Positions 9,527 to 19,160 are shown, numbered from the stretch's first letter. The stretch: DNA of 64,000 nucleotides from Ectobacillus polymachus (GCF_048159605.1 NZ_JBLREB010000001.1:1054001-1118000), one strand, 5' to 3'. Program-made: numbers and translations. Notes: a model not told the origin generated them from the sequence alone.

Positions 9527-11638
9527 CTATTCGCATTCATATTTATACGTTTCTTTACCGTAGCCTCGATCAATCATAATTGTCTCGTTTGGATAGATCG
9601 TTCGAAGGGCTATCCCCACTTCTTCCCTTTCTAAAATAGAGCCTTCAATAATCATGCCTTCACATTGAGATTCTTTGGCAATACATACTGCCTTCGTTCG
9701 CCTCTTCGCAATAAATGTTATCGATTGTACAGTACGGCGCTCTGCTCGAAAAGGTAAACCTATATAATGTTTCCACCACGAGCCTGGCAAAGGTTCTGGT
9801 TCCGCCGTATGAATCCATTCATCTGCAAATGACTGATCAAATTCAAAGGTAATACATGCACTTTTGTGAAAACGGGCTCTCGTGATCCACCCCACAATTA
9901 CGATTACGAAAAAAAGAAAAAGAAATAAGAGCGGAAGTACTTGCTGAAATAATATGTTATTTCGCTGCCAAAATGATACTTCCGTTACTTCGAAAGGAAT
10001 ATCAACGCTTGCTTTACCATATTTCTCACTTTCCAGTTGTATAGTTGCTTTCATCAAACCTGTTTCTGTGAAATTAAATAACCTAGAGAAATAAGGACGA
10101 GGATAGACATATAGCTTCGATCCTTGTTGTTTAACTTCCATGTTTACATGTTTATCGAGAGAAATGGATGAGTGTAATGATGCTACATCTTGTTCCAACA
10201 TAGGTTTTCCATCTAAAAGAGGCTGTAAGATAATAGGCGGGCTATTTATCAAATTCGAAACATCTTCTTTCCAATTTGAAGTAGCGGTTTGTATAGTAAA
10301 ATTGGGTTTTAAAACTGGGGTTAGACGAATTTCTTTCGTTTGCTGATAGAATCCTTTAATGCTCATTTGTACATTTCCTCGCATAGGCTTCTCTTCAACT
10401 ATTTCAGTAAGTTGAAACGCTTTTCGCTCCTCATTCCAAGTCATCTCGCTTGTCTTCCCATTTTGAATATAGGTAGCTGTATAAAAGGATGGTTGAATCG
10501 GCAAATCAATTGGCTTGGCCTCAATCATTACCGTACTCCCGGCATAGGGTGAACCATTACTTTCTTTTAGCTCCGTTCCTAGCTTGTCATACACATGTAC
10601 GGTAAAGTCGAGGGCAGGCTCTACTAATACTTTCACATTTTGATTGGAATCTATAGGTTTATCAAGCTGCAAGGTATACGAACCAGGCGTCATGACCGAT
10701 CCGTCACGATGGGATACATGAATAACTGTACCATGCAGCATTGGTATTTGCGGTGCACTCATCAAGTACGGTCCATCTAAGCTTGCTGCTTGATCTGACA
10801 ATTTCACAACATTACTAACATTTCCTTGCTGGACAACTGTAATGCGGCGCATTGGAAACGGTGATACAAAGGAAATGGTAGAATCCTTACTATTTATCTT
10901 CAATACTTCATTTATATTTGAAAACGGATCGCGATTTGCAATTAAGGCAGCAGCTTCGTTTACATTTCGAATGATTCCATCCTCACCATCGCTACTAAAA
11001 ATCATTCCATTTGTTGTTTGCTTCCAGATATCTTTAAACGTATTCATTTGCTGACGTTCCTCATTGCTTATATTCGATTCCATTGTAATAAGGAGACAAT
11101 GAACAGAAATATGATTGTCGTTCATTAGCTGTATAAAATTATGAAGGGTATCGGTCATCATTTTTTTATTACTTTCATATTGAACCTGATTTGAAACCTG
11201 TAAATCGTTAAATGCCCCATCTGTTACGATAATAAACCAATACTCATCACTTTCATTCCCTTTGATTTGGCGTTTCATGGCCTCTATCCCTGTAACAACG
11301 GATTGAAATGGCGTATCTTTAAATTTGTCAATGGAACGAATCTGATTCATCTCTTCTTGCCGTTTTTCAAGAGAAATTGCTATTTCTGAAGTTGGATTGC
11401 TCATAGCTACATAGGAGAAGCGATCATTTCTATCTAGCAATCCGACGAAACTTTGCAAAGCATAATTGGCATACTTCCAGCGATCAACCGGTCCATTTCC
11501 ACTCGTTCGCATGCTGCCAGAATCATCATACACAAGCATTACTGATCTTCGTTTCCCTTCCTCTTCTTTCGCATAAGAGTGAAGAGGAATAAGAATAAAT
11601 AGAAGCAGCACACAAGTGGCAATCAATTGTTTTTTCAT
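9527..11638 (-). CDS. Secreted, membrane-anchored VWA-domain protein, partner of the tubulin-like gene
   Basis: 703 residues. A signal peptide (about 1-23) is followed by a von Willebrand A domain (about 31-230) with an intact metal-binding site: Asp38, Ser40 and Ser42 of DDSGSM, Thr116 and Asp140 of VTDGA. A long extracellular part of predicted beta-sandwich character follows, then one transmembrane helix (about 565-585) and a cytoplasmic tail of about 115 residues. The tail could meet the cytoplasmic tubulin-like protein encoded 12 bases downstream. The ATG at 11638 follows AAAGGTGG at 11 bases; a GTG at 11653 is the alternative. Confidence 0.82.
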   Translation of the reverse strand: MKKQLIATCVLLLFILIPLHSYAKEEEGKRRSVMLVYDDSGSMRTSGNGPVDRWKYANYALQSFVGLLDRNDRFSYVAMSNPTSEIAISLEKRQEEMNQIRSIDKFKDTPFQSVVTGIEAMKRQIKGNESDEYWFIIVTDGAFNDLQVSNQVQYESNKKMMTDTLHNFIQLMNDNHISVHCLLITMESNISNEERQQMNTFKDIWKQTTNGMIFSSDGEDGIIRNVNEAAALIANRDPFSNINEVLKINSKDSTISFVSPFPMRRITVVQQGNVSNVVKLSDQAASLDGPYLMSAPQIPMLHGTVIHVSHRDGSVMTPGSYTLQLDKPIDSNQNVKVLVEPALDFTVHVYDKLGTELKESNGSPYAGSTVMIEAKPIDLPIQPSFYTATYIQNGKTSEMTWNEERKAFQLTEIVEEKPMRGNVQMSIKGFYQQTKEIRLTPVLKPNFTIQTATSNWKEDVSNLINSPPIILQPLLDGKPMLEQDVASLHSSISLDKHVNMEVKQQGSKLYVYPRPYFSRLFNFTETGLMKATIQLESEKYGKASVDIPFEVTEVSFWQRNNILFQQVLPLLFLFLFFVIVIVGWITRARFHKSACITFEFDQSFADEWIHTAEPEPLPGSWWKHYIGLPFRAERRTVQSITFIAKRRTKAVCIAKESQCEGMIIEGSILEREEVGIALRTIYPNETIMIDRGYGKETYKYECE

Positions 11639-11837
11639 TGAAGATGGCGCCACCTTTACATTAGAATAACGATAGACAAAGTCTCTTGATTAAGCTTATG
11701 AGTGAAATACAGGGATATGACTTGTATTTTTATCTTAATTATGTAAAGCATCCTCAAAAAATAGATTTTACAAGCAGTTATTCCATACTTAGATTTCTTT
11801 GATTTCTCTACCTCCTTAAGTAGGGATCTACTAGAAA

Positions 11838-11867
11838 TAAAAAACGCCTTTAGATAGAATCTAAAGG
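11838..11867 (-). terminator. Terminator after the ATP-grasp gene
   Basis: CCTTTAGAT/ATCTAAAGG with a 3-nt loop followed on the minus strand by CG and six T. Confidence 0.82.
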
Positions 11868-11912
11868 TCATTATTTCCAAGCACAAAACTATTTAAATTA
11901 TCGTATAAAGAA

Positions 11913-12866
11913 TTATTGAACACGGGAACCATTCAGTTTTTCTAGTTCACTTCCAAGAAATTTTGCAATTTCTAGCATACCATATTTTCCAGCAATTGAT
12001 TCTGCATCGGAATTATAGTTTGTATTCGTATTAATATCGTAAGTGTAAATATCTCCTTTGCTATTGCGGATAAACTCAATACCTGCAATAGCAATACCGT
12101 TTGCTGCCAATACTTCTTCGTATTTTTGAACAATCGGTTCATGAAATCCGTCAATAATTTGAAATTTTGGTTTTTTGTTAGATTCCTCACCGACTGGACA
12201 GAACAAATCTCCTATCTGGCATGCATCAGCAGGACATAGCTGAAATCCTTCAGATGTATCCACACGAACTGCGTAAACGAACTTTCCTCCAACAAATTCG
12301 CAACGAGTAATAGAAGACTCTGGCGATTGAATATATTCTTGAATAAGCGTAATACCGTCAACAGGCTCTTCAAATGCTTTGCTCTCCACGTATGCTTGCA
12401 AGCTAGCAACAGTTTGAAATAATTGAACACCAAGACCTTTACCAGCACGATTATGCTTTGTGATGAAAGGCTGTCCAACAAAATGTTTTGCTGCCTCCAT
12501 TATTTGCTCTTTTCCGACTGCTGCTATTGTTCTCGGTGTACGAATGCCTAATTTGTTTAACGCCAAATATTGTGCTACCTTACTAACCTCTAATTGTAAG
12601 GCTCGGCTACCATTAAACACCTTTCTATCATGATACTCTAACCATGATAGAATAGCACCTGTTAGCTCCGGAGCAAAACGATGATCACGGGTATGAGAGG
12701 AGGCACTCATACGACTGTAGAAGATACCTTCAGGTGGCGTAGCAGTTAAGTCTACTATACCGGAATCTAAATGCCATGCTTCATATGGTAGCTTCAATTC
12801 CTCTAACCGTTTTGTTAAGTGGATTGTCCATTCATCATTTTCATGAATAATATAAATTTTCGCCAT
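11913..12866 (-). CDS. RimK-like ATP-grasp ligase
   Basis: 317 residues. The middle and C-terminal parts show an ATP-grasp fold: FITKHNRAGKGLGV (about 154-167, the Lys-containing glycine-rich loop), LIQEYIQSPESSITR and the metal-binding end segment GIEFIRNSKGDIYTYDINTNTNYN with its acidic and Asn ligands. This is the RimK/glutathione-synthetase branch that joins an amino acid to a carboxylate; substrates cannot be read from the sequence. The gene has its own terminator and is separate from the VWA operon. Confidence 0.75.
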   Translation of the reverse strand: MAKIYIIHENDEWTIHLTKRLEELKLPYEAWHLDSGIVDLTATPPEGIFYSRMSASSHTRDHRFAPELTGAILSWLEYHDRKVFNGSRALQLEVSKVAQYLALNKLGIRTPRTIAAVGKEQIMEAAKHFVGQPFITKHNRAGKGLGVQLFQTVASLQAYVESKAFEEPVDGITLIQEYIQSPESSITRCEFVGGKFVYAVRVDTSEGFQLCPADACQIGDLFCPVGEESNKKPKFQIIDGFHEPIVQKYEEVLAANGIAIAGIEFIRNSKGDIYTYDINTNTNYNSDAESIAGKYGMLEIAKFLGSELEKLNGSRVQ

Positions 12867-12928
12867 CTACCATTCCTTCTTTCCTTATCATACAAGCTCT
12901 TATGCCCTTCTCATCTGACATTTTACAA

Positions 12929-13693
12929 TTAGGAGCTCCTTGTTGTACTTCTTTTTCTACTCTTTCTCCAAACAATAATAGCAATCAATAATAGGAGAAT
13001 GATTCCCGCTGCCATTAAGATATGCTGCACATTCGGTACAGTAATTGCCATCGTTACTGTATTCTCCGTTGTAGGATCAATCTGCCATTCCAAATCCTTT
13101 CCGTCAAATGATACATTATTTGCATTGGTAGCGATAGCCTTCACAGGCAAAGATACTTTCACGCGTAAATCAAGATTTTGTTTGATTTGACTAGCGACAA
13201 AGGAAGGAGCATATTGTGCAACCTTAAATTGCTTATCAATGCTTTGTAATAAGTAATTATAATAACTTGAAATATTTAACTTTCCACTAATGTAATACAC
13301 TGTATAAAAGTATTTATCATCCTGATCGGTATGGAAGGTGATAAATTCATTTTTTCCAATGGTACCTGGAGACGCAGCATGTGCCACCCCTGATTGATTT
13401 GGCTCTATCCCTATCGTTTCAAGATGTTTGGTTGCATAAAATCCAAATTCACTTTGACGATCGAATGATTGAATTGCAAATCCATTTTTATGTAATTCAT
13501 CTTCTAGCGTTGTAAATGGATTAAAATTACCGATGTAGGCCTTAACTTGTTGTTGAAGTGAAAATGTAAGATTTGCATCAGCACTTCCATTCTCATGAAC
13601 AATGATATGTGCTTGACCAGACGCGCAACCAACTAATCCAAAAACAAGTACCAGACAAACGATTGCGATAAGACCTTTTCTTTTTTCCTTCAT
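12929..13693 (-). CDS. DUF3153-type lipoprotein
   Basis: 254 residues. The signal peptide ends in the lipobox LVGC (Cys about residue 23). An extracellular domain follows with HIIVHENGSADANLTFSL, typical of DUF3153, and a C-terminal helix with a basic tail (about 228-248), so both ends are membrane-anchored. Function unknown. GAGGGGA precedes the ATG at 13693. It may be cotranscribed with the downstream ATP-grasp gene (62-bp gap). Confidence 0.75.
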   Translation of the reverse strand: MKEKRKGLIAIVCLVLVFGLVGCASGQAHIIVHENGSADANLTFSLQQQVKAYIGNFNPFTTLEDELHKNGFAIQSFDRQSEFGFYATKHLETIGIEPNQSGVAHAASPGTIGKNEFITFHTDQDDKYFYTVYYISGKLNISSYYNYLLQSIDKQFKVAQYAPSFVASQIKQNLDLRVKVSLPVKAIATNANNVSFDGKDLEWQIDPTTENTVTMAITVPNVQHILMAAGIILLLLIAIIVWRKSRKRSTTRSS

Positions 13694-13848
13694 ATAATCC
13701 CCTCATCGCTTTATAATCGGGTGGATCTTTATTAAACCAAGATCTCCTTACCTTCATTATTTCGTGTGCATACCTTAGTTAAATACACAAGCATTCTGAT
13801 AACTAGTCCATATAGTATATAGTAGCTCATATGAGGGGAGGAAAAAAG

Positions 13849-14334
13849 ATGAATAATCGAGATTGCTATAATCTTTGTTGCAAATATCACGGAAAAGTGG
13901 TTCGTATACACGATAAGTCTGGAAAAACTCACTTTGGTAGAATCACGGATATTACCGAAGAATCTGTTTGGATTGAGCCAGTTTCAAAACGCAAATTCAA
14001 TGGTGGATTTGGCTATGGTCATAGATTTAGCGATGAAGATATTTTTGGATTTGATAGATTTGATAGATTTGATAGATTTGACAGAAGATCTGACAGAAGG
14101 TCTGATAGAAGATCTGACAGAAGATCTGACAGAAGATCCGACATAAGATCTGACAGAAGATCTGACAGAAGATCCGACAGAAGATCTGATAGAAGATCTG
14201 ATAGAAGGTTTGATAGAAGATTTGATAGATTTGATAGATTTGATAGATTTGATGGTTTCGGCGGCGGAGCTGCAGTTGAACTTGCCTTTGGATTTATAGT
14301 AGGAATCTCATTAGCAGCCTTATTCTTCATTTAA
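13849..14334 (+). CDS. Repeat protein with (FDR)n and (RSDR)n tracts
   Basis: 161 residues. The N-terminal part (1-60) has three Cys and a small beta-domain look (KVVRIHDKSGKTHFGRITDI). Residues ~68-140 are tandem repeats: four FDR units, ten RSDR-type units (the fifth reads RSDI), two RFDR and more FDR. A Gly-rich stretch and a C-terminal transmembrane helix end the protein. GGGGAGG precedes the ATG at 13849; an ATG at 13831 lacks a site. The DNA repeats are 9 and 12 bp and nearly identical, so length variation is likely. Charged repeats recall spore-coat proteins such as CotG, but this is only resemblance. Confidence 0.7.
   Translation: MNNRDCYNLCCKYHGKVVRIHDKSGKTHFGRITDITEESVWIEPVSKRKFNGGFGYGHRFSDEDIFGFDRFDRFDRFDRRSDRRSDRRSDRRSDRRSDIRSDRRSDRRSDRRSDRRSDRRFDRRFDRFDRFDRFDGFGGGAAVELAFGFIVGISLAALFFI
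14049..14264 (+). repeat. Intragenic 9-bp and 12-bp tandem repeats
   Basis: TTTGATAGA units flank a core of about ten copies of AGATCTGACAGA-like 12-mers. All units keep the reading frame. Third-position differences (gat/gac, tct/tcc) show that the copies are not all recent. Confidence 0.85.
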
Positions 14335-14344
14335 TAACACAAAT

Positions 14345-14378
14345 AAGAGAGCACTAGACAAACGTCAAGTGCTCTCTT
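14345..14378. terminator. Bidirectional terminator
   Basis: AAGAGAGCACT/AGTGCTCTCTT with an inner GAC/GTC pair, followed by GTCTATTTT. It lies between convergent genes ending at 14334 and 14392. Confidence 0.8.
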
Positions 14379-14391
14379 GTCTATTTTGTAT

Positions 14392-15123
14392 TCATACTCG
14401 GCAAAGAAAAGAACGATGACCTAAAGTATGTTGATATTTGGCAATGGTTTCTTCATGCTTTGCTAACAAATTATAATAGGAAGGATGAATATCAGGAGAT
14501 ACATCCCAGTTCGGTACTTCCTTTTGTGCATGGATAGAAGCAGCAAAGGTACTACCTTCAATCAACTGTATGGTAGAAAAGCATTTCGTAAGATGTGAAT
14601 ACCACTGCTGCTCAGTAAGAAACTCCTTCGTTCCGTACATGTTGCGAAGTTCCTTCTCCTCGTGCTCTAAAAGTGTCCATTCTACACTCATTTCGATACA
14701 AGCGAAATATCCGCCTGGCCTGAGTACTCGTTTACATTCTGCAAGGGTTTGTTTCACATTTGTAAAGGCAATTACTGACTCTGAGAGAACCACATCAAAT
14801 GTGTCATTTTCATAAGGAAGCGACTCTACCGACCCTTTTATAAGGGAAACGGCCGCTTTTTCATGTAACACACGCCTTGAGGCTTTCGCTATCATAAGCG
14901 GATTCGAATCAATTGCTGCCGTCTTACAACCATATTGATTTGCAAGGTAAACTGCCGTTCTTCCAGTACCACATCCAGCATCTAATACAGAGCTTTGGGA
15001 AGAGAGCGGTATTAACTTTAGCAAACGTTTCGTATGAGCGAATCCACCAGGATGAGCACTACCAATTCCAAGCTGCGCCAGCATATCTAAATACATATTT
15101 TCCATGTATCTATCACCCTTCAT
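14392..15123 (-). CDS. SAM-dependent methyltransferase (class I)
   Basis: 243 residues. Motif I is VLDAGCGTGRTAVYL (about 40-54), followed by the acidic AAIDSNP and by FDVVLSESVIAFTN and ECKRVLRPGGYFACIE, as in the Methyltransf_11 family. The substrate is unknown; the size and motif order fit small-molecule or quinone-type enzymes. The start is uncertain: ATG 15123 lies four bases after TAGGAGG, and ATG 15105 after AAGGGTG is possible. Confidence 0.8.
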   Translation of the reverse strand: MKGDRYMENMYLDMLAQLGIGSAHPGGFAHTKRLLKLIPLSSQSSVLDAGCGTGRTAVYLANQYGCKTAAIDSNPLMIAKASRRVLHEKAAVSLIKGSVESLPYENDTFDVVLSESVIAFTNVKQTLAECKRVLRPGGYFACIEMSVEWTLLEHEEKELRNMYGTKEFLTEQQWYSHLTKCFSTIQLIEGSTFAASIHAQKEVPNWDVSPDIHPSYYNLLAKHEETIAKYQHTLGHRSFLCRV

Positions 15124-15214
15124 ACAACCTCCTACCATTTGTATGTAGAGAAAAGGAAAATGTGCAAAAAAAACAGGGAGTAAATTCTCCCTGTCCTTTC
15201 AAACTGTATCATTC

Positions 15215-16876
15215 TTAATGTTCTTCAATATAAGCCCATTTGTAAGTGTAGTCGCCACCAAAGTTATTTCTGATTAGACCTTTCACGTATGGACGTTGAG
15301 CGAAAGAATCACCACGTTGGTATACTGGAGCAATTGCTGCATCGTCAAGCAAGATTTTTTCAGCTTTCGCTAATTGATTCAAACGTTCCTTTTGATTCGT
15401 AAGCAATGTTGATTTTCCGTCGGCAATAATCTTGTCGTATTCAGCGTTTGAATAGCTCATTTCATTCATTGCACTCTTGCTTTCAAACATATCTAAGAAC
15501 GTCATTGGATCTGGATAGTCTGGGCCCCAACCAGCTAATGAAAATTCATAATCTTGAGCTGTTTCAAGTTGTAATTTTTGCTTAAATGGTTGTTGCTTAA
15601 TATTAACAGTTACACCAGGAAGGTTCTTTTCTAATTGATCTTTAATATATTCGCCTGTCTTCTTGGAAACTTCTGTATCATAGTTTAATAACTCAAGTGT
15701 AATTTTGTCTGTACCAAGTTCTTTCTTGGCAGTATCAAAGTATTCTTTTGCTTTTGCAGTATCCGTTGGTAATAGGTTACCATATTGGCTACGGAAATCT
15801 TTACCGTCAGCACCTTTTACAAAGTTCGCAGGTACAAGGAAATCTGCAGGAGCGGATCCATCATTTAAGATTACGTTTGCCAAGCCTTTTTTGTCGAATG
15901 CCATTGCTACAGCTTTACGTAAGTTCTTGTTTGCAAACACAGTATCTTTGCCATTACGTTTTTCATTCATACGTAGGAAATAAGTAGATGGAATAGGCTC
16001 TACAACGAATTGATCCTTTTTACCTTTATACTTATCAACAAATTCAGAATTAAGCTGAGCACGATCCACTTGGCCGGATTCATACAAGTTTACACCTGTT
16101 GGATAATCTTTCACAACACTTGTATCAATTTCAGTCAATTTAACGGATTTGTTATCCCAATATTGATCATTTTTCTTATATGTCCATCCTTGCTCATGCT
16201 TCCAATCAGAAAGGACGAATGGACCATCATATAATGTAGTGCTTGCTTCTAAACCGAATTTATCTCCTTGTGCTTTCACAAACTTTTCATTTAAAGGATC
16301 AAATGTTGGGAAAGAAGTTAATTCTACGAAGTAAGGAACTGGGTTTTCCAATTGTACTTCTAATGTATTGTCATCAATTGCTTTCACTCCTAATGTATCA
16401 GGAGCAGCTTTTCCTTGATTGATTGCTTGAGCATTTTTCACATCAAACATAATATATGCGTATTCTGCTTTTGTAGCTGGATCAACTGCACGTCTCCATG
16501 AATAGACGAAGTCTTTCGCAGTTACCGGGTCACCATTGGACCATTTTGCATCTTTACGAAGCTTGAATGTGTACGTCTTGCCGTCATCACTCTTTGTATA
16601 CGATTCAGCAACACCTGGGGTTGCTTTTTGATCCTTATCAAGGCGATAAAGACCTTCCATAACATTGTTCATAACATTCAACGATACTTCATCCTTAGCA
16701 AGCGTGGAGTCCATTGAAGGAATTTCAGCACGTTCATTCGTTTTTAGCACTTGATTAGCCGCTAACTTTCCTGAACCACTGCTTGCTGTATTGCTGTCTT
16801 TTGTACCGCATGCACCTAACGCTAAGCTGGCAACGAGTACAGGCGCAACAATAGCTGCTATCTTTTTCTTTTTCAT
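15215..16876 (-). CDS. oppA: Oligopeptide ABC transporter substrate-binding lipoprotein (OppA family)
   Basis: 553 residues. Signal peptide with lipobox LGAC (Cys about 23), then the SBP_bac_5 fold: AEIPSMDSTLAKD near the N-terminus, TFKLRKDAKWSNGDPVTAKDFVYSWRR near 105 (the family signature) and AGWGPDYPDPMTFLDMF near 450. It captures peptides outside the membrane for an Opp/Dpp permease that is not encoded here, so it is a stand-alone copy as often seen in the B. cereus group. AAGGAGGG precedes the ATG. The 5' leader carries inverted repeats. Confidence 0.9.
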   Translation of the reverse strand: MKKKKIAAIVAPVLVASLALGACGTKDSNTASSGSGKLAANQVLKTNERAEIPSMDSTLAKDEVSLNVMNNVMEGLYRLDKDQKATPGVAESYTKSDDGKTYTFKLRKDAKWSNGDPVTAKDFVYSWRRAVDPATKAEYAYIMFDVKNAQAINQGKAAPDTLGVKAIDDNTLEVQLENPVPYFVELTSFPTFDPLNEKFVKAQGDKFGLEASTTLYDGPFVLSDWKHEQGWTYKKNDQYWDNKSVKLTEIDTSVVKDYPTGVNLYESGQVDRAQLNSEFVDKYKGKKDQFVVEPIPSTYFLRMNEKRNGKDTVFANKNLRKAVAMAFDKKGLANVILNDGSAPADFLVPANFVKGADGKDFRSQYGNLLPTDTAKAKEYFDTAKKELGTDKITLELLNYDTEVSKKTGEYIKDQLEKNLPGVTVNIKQQPFKQKLQLETAQDYEFSLAGWGPDYPDPMTFLDMFESKSAMNEMSYSNAEYDKIIADGKSTLLTNQKERLNQLAKAEKILLDDAAIAPVYQRGDSFAQRPYVKGLIRNNFGGDYTYKWAYIEEH

Positions 16877-17290
16877 TTGTGTACCCTCCTTGATTATATG
16901 TATCCAGTGACTAGTAGAAATTTTCTTTACTTTCTCTAAAGTTTTACTAGTAAAATTATCAGAAAATTTCTATTACTGAATATTCTACTAAATTTTAAAA
17001 ATTTGTAAAGTACTATTTCAAAAAAAATAAATTTTTATTTATTTTTCATGACAATCGTCTCATATTTGTAAATAAAAGGAATTGTCGATATGGATTTATG
17101 CATATTAACACTTATATTACCTTATATAACATAAAATGGTATATAACATTTTATGTTAATTCAATCATCTTTGGTTGCGCTTTCAAAAATGATATTCTTC
17201 CCCCATCTATACTCTTAACTTTACCCGAATCTATTAGAGCTTATGAATAATAGCAGTGATGATTTGTTGGAAATTTCCAATAATAAAAAT
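16877..17290. other. AT-rich intergenic region upstream of oppA
   Basis: No gene is seen. A candidate promoter for oppA is TTTACA-16 bp-TAGAAT on the minus strand (17009 to 16982). The leader then holds AGAAATTTTCT (16916-16926) opposite AGAAAATTTCT (16961-16971) with a TTTTACTAGTAAAA palindrome between them. Farther up, AACATAAAATG/CATTTTATGTT (17128-17157) is an 11-bp inverted repeat. Confidence 0.5.
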
Positions 17291-17330
17291 AAAAGAAGCT
17301 AACCAGCTGTGCATATGGTTAGCTTCTTTT
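17291..17330 (-). terminator. Terminator of ykpA
   Basis: AAAAGAAGCTAACC/GGTTAGCTTCTTTT with a 12-nt loop; TTTTATTTTTATTA follows on the minus strand. Confidence 0.85.
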
Positions 17331-17360
17331 CTCATTATAACAGAGCTTTTTCTCTATTAT

Positions 17361-18980
17361 TTAAGCATAAAGTTGTTCTACACTCTTTTGAATCGCTTCA
17401 TCATCTAAATACTCATCATAAGAAGTTTGTTTATCTACCATTCCATTTGGTCCAATTTCAATAATACGATTTGCAATTGTTTGGACGAATTGATGGTCAT
17501 GTGAGGTAAATAAGAGAGTTCCTTTAAATGCAATTAAACCATTATTTAACGCGGTTATGGATTCAAGATCAAAATGGTTCGTTGGCTCATCAAATGCTAA
17601 TACATTCGCACCGCTTAGCATCATTTTAGAAAGCATACAGCGAACCTTTTCTCCTCCAGATAGAACCTTTGCTAATTTCATTACTTCTTCACCTGAAAAC
17701 AACATTCTACCTAGAAAGCCACGCAGGAAGCTTTCCGATTCATCTTGAGGGGAATATTGACGTAGCCATTCTACTAACGTTAATTCATTGTTTTCAAAGT
17801 AAGCAGCATTATCTTTCGGGAAATACGCTTGTGATGTCGTTACACCCCACTTAAAAGTACCTTGATCCGGCTCCATTTCACCTGATAATATTTTGAATAA
17901 GGTAGTGTAAGCAAGCTCATTTCTACCAACAAGTGCAATTTTATCACCTTTATTTACTGTAAAGCTGACATTATTAAGAACTACTTCTCCATCAACAGTC
18001 TTCGTTAATCCCTCAACGCGAAGAAGATCATTTCCAGCCTCACGATCAGGAGTAAAGCCTACAAATGGATAACGGCGTGATGAAGGACGAATATCATCTA
18101 ACGTAATTTTATCTAATAACTTTTTGCGTGAAGTTGCTTGTTTGGCTTTCGATGCATTCGAACTAAACCTAGCAATAAAGTTTTGTAATTCTTTCATTTT
18201 TTCTTCTTTTTTCTTATTTGCTTCCTGCGACAATTTCAGTGCCAGTTGACTAGATTCATACCAGAAATCATAATTCCCTACATATATTTGAATGCGACCA
18301 AAGTCTAAGTCAGCCATATTCGTACAAACTTTGTTTAAGAAGTGACGATCATGGGAAACGACAATGACTGTATTTTCAAAGTTTAACAGAAAGTTTTCAA
18401 GCCATCGTACTGCTTTTATGTCCAAATGGTTTGTCGGTTCATCAAGAAGAAGGATATCTGGTTTTCCAAATAATGCTTGTGCTAACAAGACTTTAACCTT
18501 TTCAGCACCCGTTAATTCTGCCATTTTTTTATGATGAAGTTCCTCTTCTATTCCAACACCCTTTAATAGAACCGCAGCATCTGCTTCAGATTCCCAACCA
18601 TTCATTTCTGCAAATTCAGCTTCCAATTCTGCTGCGCGCATTCCATCTTCATCGCTAAAATTTTCTTTCATATATATTGCATTTTTCTCTTGCATGACTT
18701 CATATAGGCGAGCATGTCCCATAATCACTGTTTCAATTACTTCATGGTCATCAAATTCAAAGTGATTTTGCTTTAGAACAGCAAGACGCTCTCCAGGAGT
18801 AATAAATATATCTCCGGTATTTGCTTCAATTTCGCCAGATAACACTTTTAGAAACGTAGACTTTCCAGCTCCATTTGCACCGATTAGACCGTAACAATTT
18901 CCCGGCGTAAACTTTATGTTTACATCCTCAAACAACTTTCGGTCTCCATATCGTAAACTTACATTGCTAACTTGGATCAA
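17361..18980 (-). CDS. ykpA: ABC-F ATPase YkpA
   Basis: 539 residues with two ABC domains and no membrane part. Domain 1 has Walker A GANGAGKS (about 35) and Walker B LLLDEPTNHLD (about 185); its signature reads TGAEK instead of LSGGE. Domain 2 has LSGGEKVRCML and AFDEPTNHFD. The linker rich in Lys/Arg around 260-290 is typical of ABC-F proteins, which act on the ribosome. Near full-length match to B. subtilis YkpA (540). Its precise task is not established. Confidence 0.93.
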   Translation of the reverse strand: MIQVSNVSLRYGDRKLFEDVNIKFTPGNCYGLIGANGAGKSTFLKVLSGEIEANTGDIFITPGERLAVLKQNHFEFDDHEVIETVIMGHARLYEVMQEKNAIYMKENFSDEDGMRAAELEAEFAEMNGWESEADAAVLLKGVGIEEELHHKKMAELTGAEKVKVLLAQALFGKPDILLLDEPTNHLDIKAVRWLENFLLNFENTVIVVSHDRHFLNKVCTNMADLDFGRIQIYVGNYDFWYESSQLALKLSQEANKKKEEKMKELQNFIARFSSNASKAKQATSRKKLLDKITLDDIRPSSRRYPFVGFTPDREAGNDLLRVEGLTKTVDGEVVLNNVSFTVNKGDKIALVGRNELAYTTLFKILSGEMEPDQGTFKWGVTTSQAYFPKDNAAYFENNELTLVEWLRQYSPQDESESFLRGFLGRMLFSGEEVMKLAKVLSGGEKVRCMLSKMMLSGANVLAFDEPTNHFDLESITALNNGLIAFKGTLLFTSHDHQFVQTIANRIIEIGPNGMVDKQTSYDEYLDDEAIQKSVEQLYA

Positions 18981-19062
18981 TGTTAATTTCCTCCAAACGT
19001 TTTGAGTTACATTTATATTGTACTATACGTAGCAAAGAAGCGTAAACTCTATGATAAAATAC

Positions 19063-19098
19063 AAAAAGACATTTATACCCTTGTACAAATGTCTTTTT
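19063..19098. terminator. Bidirectional terminator
   Basis: AAAAAGACATTT/AAATGTCTTTTT with a 12-nt loop and T runs on both strands; terminates the minus-strand XRE gene. Confidence 0.8.
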
Positions 19099-19160
19099 TT
19101 AATCTTGTAATGTGTAAAAATTGCGCATGAGTCAACACCTTTAGTTTTTATTGTATAAAA

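Noticed and set aside
11656..11886. 76-codon minus-strand frame upstream of the VWA gene
   Set aside because: Runs through the terminator hairpin at 11838-11867 and lacks a ribosome site.
14019..14330. Minus-strand frame of 103 codons rich in Leu-Ser-Asp repeats
   Set aside because: It is the exact antisense of the (RSDR)n repeat gene; the repeat of 12 bp keeps every frame open. No ribosome site.
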